DNA from: Ophioderma brevispina
Taxonomy: Eukaryota > Echinodermata > Ophiuroidea > Amphilepidida > Ophiodermatidae
Reading direction: 5' to 3'
Length of the DNA stretch: 64,000 nt
Assembly (NCBI GenBank): GCA_023653785.1
Contig: JAMKCH010049043.1
Location: forward strand, 1-64,000
The stretch's first letter is position 1. Every line of letters begins with the position of its first letter. A program made the position numbers and the translations under genes. Under the pieces are notes generated by a model that worked only from the letters and a program-made list of their open reading frames with translations, had not been told where the DNA came from and did not search any database. Below are positions 59,945 through 64,000 of this stretch, piece after piece.

Positions 59945-60306
59945 TTAAAGACCACTATCAGTGATTTGCTAAATCAAACAGCAAATCGAAAAAATCATCA
60001 AAATCAGATTTTAGCATGTACGTAACAATACAGTATGCCTAACTACCCGCAAATGATAAGAACCAGAAGCACTAATAAGGACAGAATCGGAGATTTTAAG
60101 TCATTACTGTCGAACGGACACTTACTAACAACACGTAATTGAATGGGGAATCGTATTTGGACACTAAACCGTTTCTTCTTCTCCGTTTCTTTCAATTCTA
60201 CAGGGGGGCTGGAAAAGGTAACTTATAAACATTCTACAGACTTATCCTTCCACTTGAGCTTTTGCAAATTTCAAATATTTTTTCAGAATCACTGATAGTG
60301 TCTTAC
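59945..60306 (+). repeat. TTAA-flanked MITE family D, copy 4
   Basis: TTAA-AGACCACTATCAGTGATTTG at the left; AATCACTGATAGTGTC and TTAC (TTAA with one change) at the right. This is the clearest pair of termini in the family (about 17 bp). Confidence 0.85.
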
Positions 60307-60317
60307 AATGTTGAAAC

Positions 60318-60412
60318 AAAGGGGGGGGGGGTGGGGTGAGGGTGAGTAGTTGCCTTAGCATTTAGGGGGTTAGGGTGGGGGAATGGGGGTTAGATGGGGA
60401 GGGGGAATAGGG
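60318..60412 (+). repeat. G-rich tract
   Basis: Repeated GGGGG/GTGGGG/GGGTTAGGG runs, including 11 G in a row near 60320; G-quadruplex potential. Confidence 0.85.
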
Positions 60413-61030
60413 GTGATATTTTTCCTAAGAGAACCCTTGTTCCAATTGAAAGGCATACTTGGTTTGTGTCTGATTCCCTTCTTCATTGCCCCATTTGAAC
60501 TCTTTACTCTAACTGCAGGCCCCCATTTGAAATGTCTGGTTATGCTATTGTGGTAAAGTGGGGAGGGGGAAAAAGGAAATTTCCCCCTCCCCAAATAGTT
60601 TCTCGTCCCCTCACCGTAGCCGCCCAAAATAATGAAAATGGGACTGCATTTAAAAAATGATGAAAAAAGTTTTAAACTGGGAACAGCTTTGGCAATAGTC
60701 CAAACCAATAAGTGTTTAAAAGGCACGTCCCTGACCCCAAATGACCTTCCATCTTCCTCTGCCTGCCTCCATAAATTTTTGCCCCTCCCCCCTTTCATTC
60801 TCCCTACAAATCTGAATGCTAGTGCTGCTTCCGCAACCTCACCCACCCGGCTAAAACAAAAAATACCAACATTGTTGTTTGGACAAAAATTGGTAAATCT
60901 TGCACTGAATAGTAACATGAATAATGATATAAAAATGTCAAAAATTGACTTTTTCTCCCTCCAAAAAATATATTGGCCATTGGCCCGGTACCAATCAAAA
61001 TTTACAAACCCTGACTTTCCAAAACAATGT
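60413..61030. other. Intergenic, nothing firm
   Basis: A 239-residue minus-strand frame crosses this stretch but has no recognisable domain and includes low-complexity ends. Confidence 0.3.
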
Positions 61031-61238
61031 ACGGTATAAGTGGAAATTTTCGCAAGGTATTTATTTTCACGAATTTTGCGAGTGAACATAAAAACGCGAA
61101 ATAAAACTCGCGAAATTAACTTTTTTCAATAGATGTGTATTGCAATTGCTGTCAATACCGTGAAATTCAATCTCGCATTTGGCAAACTGTTAAAATCGCG
61201 AAAATATCTGTACGCGGAAATTTCACTATGACAGTAAT
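61031..61238. repeat. Palindromic MITE-like element (CGCGAAA motif)
   Basis: The left end ACGGTATAAGTGGAAATTTTCGC pairs (in pieces) with the right end GCGGAAATTTCACTATGACAGT. The interior repeats CGCGAAA / TTTCGCG words. Target duplication not clear. Confidence 0.6.
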
Positions 61239-61479
61239 TCATATTACTAACCAACACCAGATGACATCCAATAGAGAAAAAAATGACTTTCCTGACCCCT
61301 ATTTGAATGTCTGTTCGATTATCATTCCATTACATATTTTTATGGCCACTTCTTGCCTTTTCCAGTGGAGTTTTGAGATTTTGTGAGCTATTGAAGTCAG
61401 CACATGAACTTTGGCTGTCTCATATAATTCCATTACAACTTACTCTCTATGCCCTCTGTGCGAGTACATTGGACCACAT

Positions 61480-61670
61480 AGCACAATGTGGTTCCAGTGA
61501 TTGGGTATTGGACCCCACATACCAACGTTGTGTGTTTCGAGCCTGTCGCAGCAAATGTGTTGTGCCCTTGAGTAGGACACTTTACATCAATTACTCTCTC
61601 TCTTCAATCACCCGTGTATAAAGGGGTACTGGTGAATGCTTGGGAAGTTATAGGAAACCGCCTCGTTGTG
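61480..61670 (+). mobile_element. tRNA-derived SINE
   Basis: Head with 'TGTGGTTCCAGTGATTGGG' and 'TGTGTTTCGAGCCTGTCGC' (B box). The body contains 'TGTGTTGTGCCCTTGAGTAG', then 'ACACTTTACATCAATTACTC' and 'GTGTATAAAGGGGTACTGG'. The body resembles that of the SINE at 56495-56822 (TTGTGC.CTTG...CTTTAC), so they are related families. Confidence 0.8.
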
Positions 61671-62141
61671 TACAGACCTCTAATATGTGCTATGTATTGA
61701 CTATATATGTATATTCTTGACGTAGGCTCGAAAAGTAGCTCGGAAACACCCTAAATTTTGGTGAGTCAAATTTAGCTAAGATATCGGTGCGCTTTTTATT
61801 TTTGTCGAAATGGTCGCAAGGTTCATGAACAGTTTTTTTTTCGCTTTTGCCAACTTTCCCAAGCAATTGCATGATCCGTATTTCAAAAATATCGTCCGAA
61901 CGCATTACGAGGCTTTGTGTGCCTACCGTCCTATTTTTTCATCAAAATCCTCCGTGTCATCCGTTTGCTCATATATTCGTAATATACACCCTCTCAGCTA
62001 CATTTGACAACCACATTTAATTCTTCCATCGAAATAATAACCTAGAGATAACATGATCAAGGCGCGTGTAGAATATTACTTTCAGTGTGAAGGTATCCCC
62101 ACACTTTTCACCGGAACTATTTAGAGGTCGCTACCTTTAGA

Positions 62142-63058
62142 GCATCAGCCCAGAAGGTTTTGTTAGACGTATGAGATACCAATATCTGAACACTGGAAAA
62201 TTCAGAGAAACTAATACTTTTTGAAAATATTAAAGTCTGCCGGGGACCCTTTGTTGCGTGTAGCCCCAGTGGAGGGGTAAAGTTACTATGGGGGTCAATG
62301 TTTTGAACTGCTCTAAATCTATATAATATAGCTCTCATTAATCCTTAGGTAAGCAGGGTAAAAAAGTCAATGGGTACAGGCACGCGTGTGGGTGCTTCCT
62401 TTCCAGATATTTGGGGAAATAGGCTAAAGGCATGTGTTTATATCCAGAAATGTCACCCGTTGCAATACCCAGATTTGGTTTGTAAAAATATTTTTTTTTT
62501 ACATTTTAATGATACTGAATCCAAATAATAAATGCTTTTTCACTTTCGGCCTCTCCTTGTTGTTATAGATGGAAGGGGTACAAATTCCCTGTAGGAACTC
62601 TAGGGGACGGGGAACATTTATATCCGCCCTCCCTAGGCAAGGAACCAACCCCCTATTCAAAATAAAAAGCATATTTTGAATCAGTATCATTAAATATGGT
62701 TTTTTAATATTTTTTACAAAAATCTTGGTATTACAATTGTTGACCTTTCTTGAATAAACAAATGAACCTTTACTTCTTTTCTCAAATAGCTTGAAGGAAT
62801 CACCGCACCATTTGACCCAATTTAACTTTTTTACTCCTGGTACCTAAGGAATATTTGAAGCCAATTTATTAGATTTAGCGCAGTTCAAATATTTGACCCC
62901 CATAGTAACTTACCCCTCTCTCCATTCTCCTTGGGCGACACGCAAGCAGCGGGTCTCCGGCATACTTTCATATTTTCAAAAGTTATATTTTTCTCTGAAG
63001 TTTCCCGTATTCAGCTATCGGTATCTCTTTCATCTAACCAAAACCTTCTGGCTGACGG
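62142..63058. repeat. Long inverted repeat, arms ~180 bp
   Basis: The left arm 62142-62323 ('CCCAGAAGGTTTTG ... CTATGGGGGTCAA ... CTCTAAATCT') is complementary to the right arm 62871-63058 ('AGATTTAGCGCAG ... TTGACCCCCATAG ... CAAAACCTTCTGG'). About 550 bp lie between them. The right arm runs directly into the repeat shared with 19196. Confidence 0.85.
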
Positions 63059-63061
63059 TTT

Positions 63062-63200
63062 ACTGTGCGGAAGGAGTAACGGCCCCCCAACTACCCACAG
63101 CAAAAATTACACTGAGAGTCTGGCCCAAACGCCAAAGGGAAAAGAGAGGGGTACTCGAACGAGATGAGCGGCATGACACTTTACCTTTTCCTCCTCTATA
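63062..63200. repeat. Dispersed repeat shared with 19196-19335
   Basis: See the partner copy; ordered blocks 'TGTGCGGAAGGAGT', 'GCAAAAATTACACTGAGAGTC', 'TGGCCCAAACGCC', 'GGGGTACTCGAACGAGATGA' and 'TTTACCTTTTCC' in adjacent pieces. Confidence 0.6.
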
Positions 63201-63419
63201 ACAGAAGGGCGGAGACGACACGAAACAAGAGGATGGAACATCACGCCCCCCAAAATAGCACACCCATCCCAAAACAACACCCCAAGGGGCAGTGCCAGGG
63301 TAAAATCATTGGAGGGGCGAAAATCATGGGGGGGGGGGGCACGAAAAAAAGTATAAAATGAACTCATTTTGGTGAATTTGTGCAAAAAACCGTTTTTCCT
63401 ACAAGTGCAATCTTGGGGG

Positions 63420-63475
63420 GGCAGCTGCCCCTCCCTGCCACCCCTCCCTGCCACCCCTCCCTGCCACCCCTGGCG
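63420..63475. repeat. 13-bp tandem repeat (CTGCCACCCCTCC)
   Basis: Three to four copies, the last ending CTGG. C-only-rich strand next to a G9 run at 63331. Confidence 0.9.
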
Positions 63476-63499
63476 CCGCCCATGTAGTAGACCAATTAA

Positions 63500-64000
63500 G
63501 TTATATACACCAGGTCCCATTCTTGTGTTACTCCTTTTTAGTGATTTGATGTTTAGAAACTTAACCTTTTAGTTTGGGGCAAGGAAGCTACTCATGTTGG
63601 TTTCTTATCCCATTTTATTTGCCTCACTAAACAGTTCAGAAATAGGACTATGAGCTCATTATTTCCGGATGTAGTTTGTCCGTCTATATGGTTAAAGTTT
63701 TTATTATAGGCGAGAATCTCCTTGTTTTATATTTATTTTAGTTGAATTAACCCAATCCATTGCCCTTTGCCAAAATCACTATATTAAAAAAATTGAATCA
63801 AAATAAAAATTTTACATATTTTTTGCTTTTTTTAAGTTTTTTACATTTTTTCATGTATAATTTTATGTTTAGTACAATGCCTGTATCAAGGCAATAAATT
63901 GATAATTAATATATTGCATGATTTTAATTTGCTTTTATTTATTCCTTAATGAATGATGCAAAATTTATGTTGAATTAATAGAGTACTATTTATAATGTGA
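63500..64000. other. AT-rich end of window, nothing recognised
   Basis: Strongly A/T-biased with T and A runs; no gene or repeat end visible. Confidence 0.3.

Noticed and set aside
60370..61089. 239-residue minus-strand frame
   Set aside because: Overlaps a G-rich tract and the edge of a MITE; the ends are low complexity and no domain is seen.

Overview
The window is a repeat-rich, AT-leaning piece of animal nuclear DNA. Genes have short exons with GT/AG borders and long introns. tRNA-derived SINEs, LINE reverse-transcriptase fragments and many small terminal-inverted-repeat elements fill the rest. No bacterial or viral genome organisation is present. A TPC2-type channel gene, RING-NHL genes and SINEs suggest an invertebrate metazoan, perhaps a marine deuterostome such as an echinoderm. 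That placement is inference only.

Genes. (1) An intact single-exon RING/coiled-coil/NHL protein lies on the minus strand at 2538-4124. (2) A second, frameshifted member of the same family lies at 19462-20901, also minus. (3) The main hidden gene is a two-pore channel 2 (TPCN2-like) gene on the plus strand. Its 3' part is spread over about 33 kb as exons of 46-122 nt. I recognise exons for the second channel domain: S2-S3 (22353-22435), S3 (23306-23354), S4-S5 (32899-32970), S5 (34984-35069), turret/pore (38743-38788), pore filter (39801-39884), S6 (41951-42050), post-S6 tail (48709-48797) and C-terminus (55106-55227). The S4 exon and all of domain I were not found and may lie to the left of the window. 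The S6 exon is partly duplicated. A small transposon sits beside one copy, and the other copy serves as an empty site.

Layout. 1-9.7 kb: dispersed AGGTCA-rich repeat, RING-NHL gene, TTAA-flanked MITEs, an LTR-like insertion, a LINE fragment and a 106-bp A tract. 10.1-18.1 kb: a 3.9-kb head-to-tail duplication made of nested elements, including a hAT-type MITE with an 8-bp target duplication. 18.1-18.8 kb: a degenerate minisatellite. 19-23 kb: RING-NHL pseudogene and the first TPCN2 exons. 24-32.6 kb: LINE tail, TTAA elements, satellite and G-rich arrays. 32.9-55.2 kb: the rest of TPCN2, with its introns filled by LINE copies, tandem repeats and MITEs. 55.5-64 kb: TTAA element, two SINEs, G/C-skewed tracts and a long inverted repeat.

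A recurring property is patchy single-base insertion/deletion noise. It affects the second copy of the tandem duplication, the second LINE copy, TPCN2 exons 6, 7 and 9, and the second RING-NHL gene. Other coding stretches are clean. This looks more like unevenly polished long-read assembly, or unresolved haplotypes, than uniform gene decay. Both explanations remain open.
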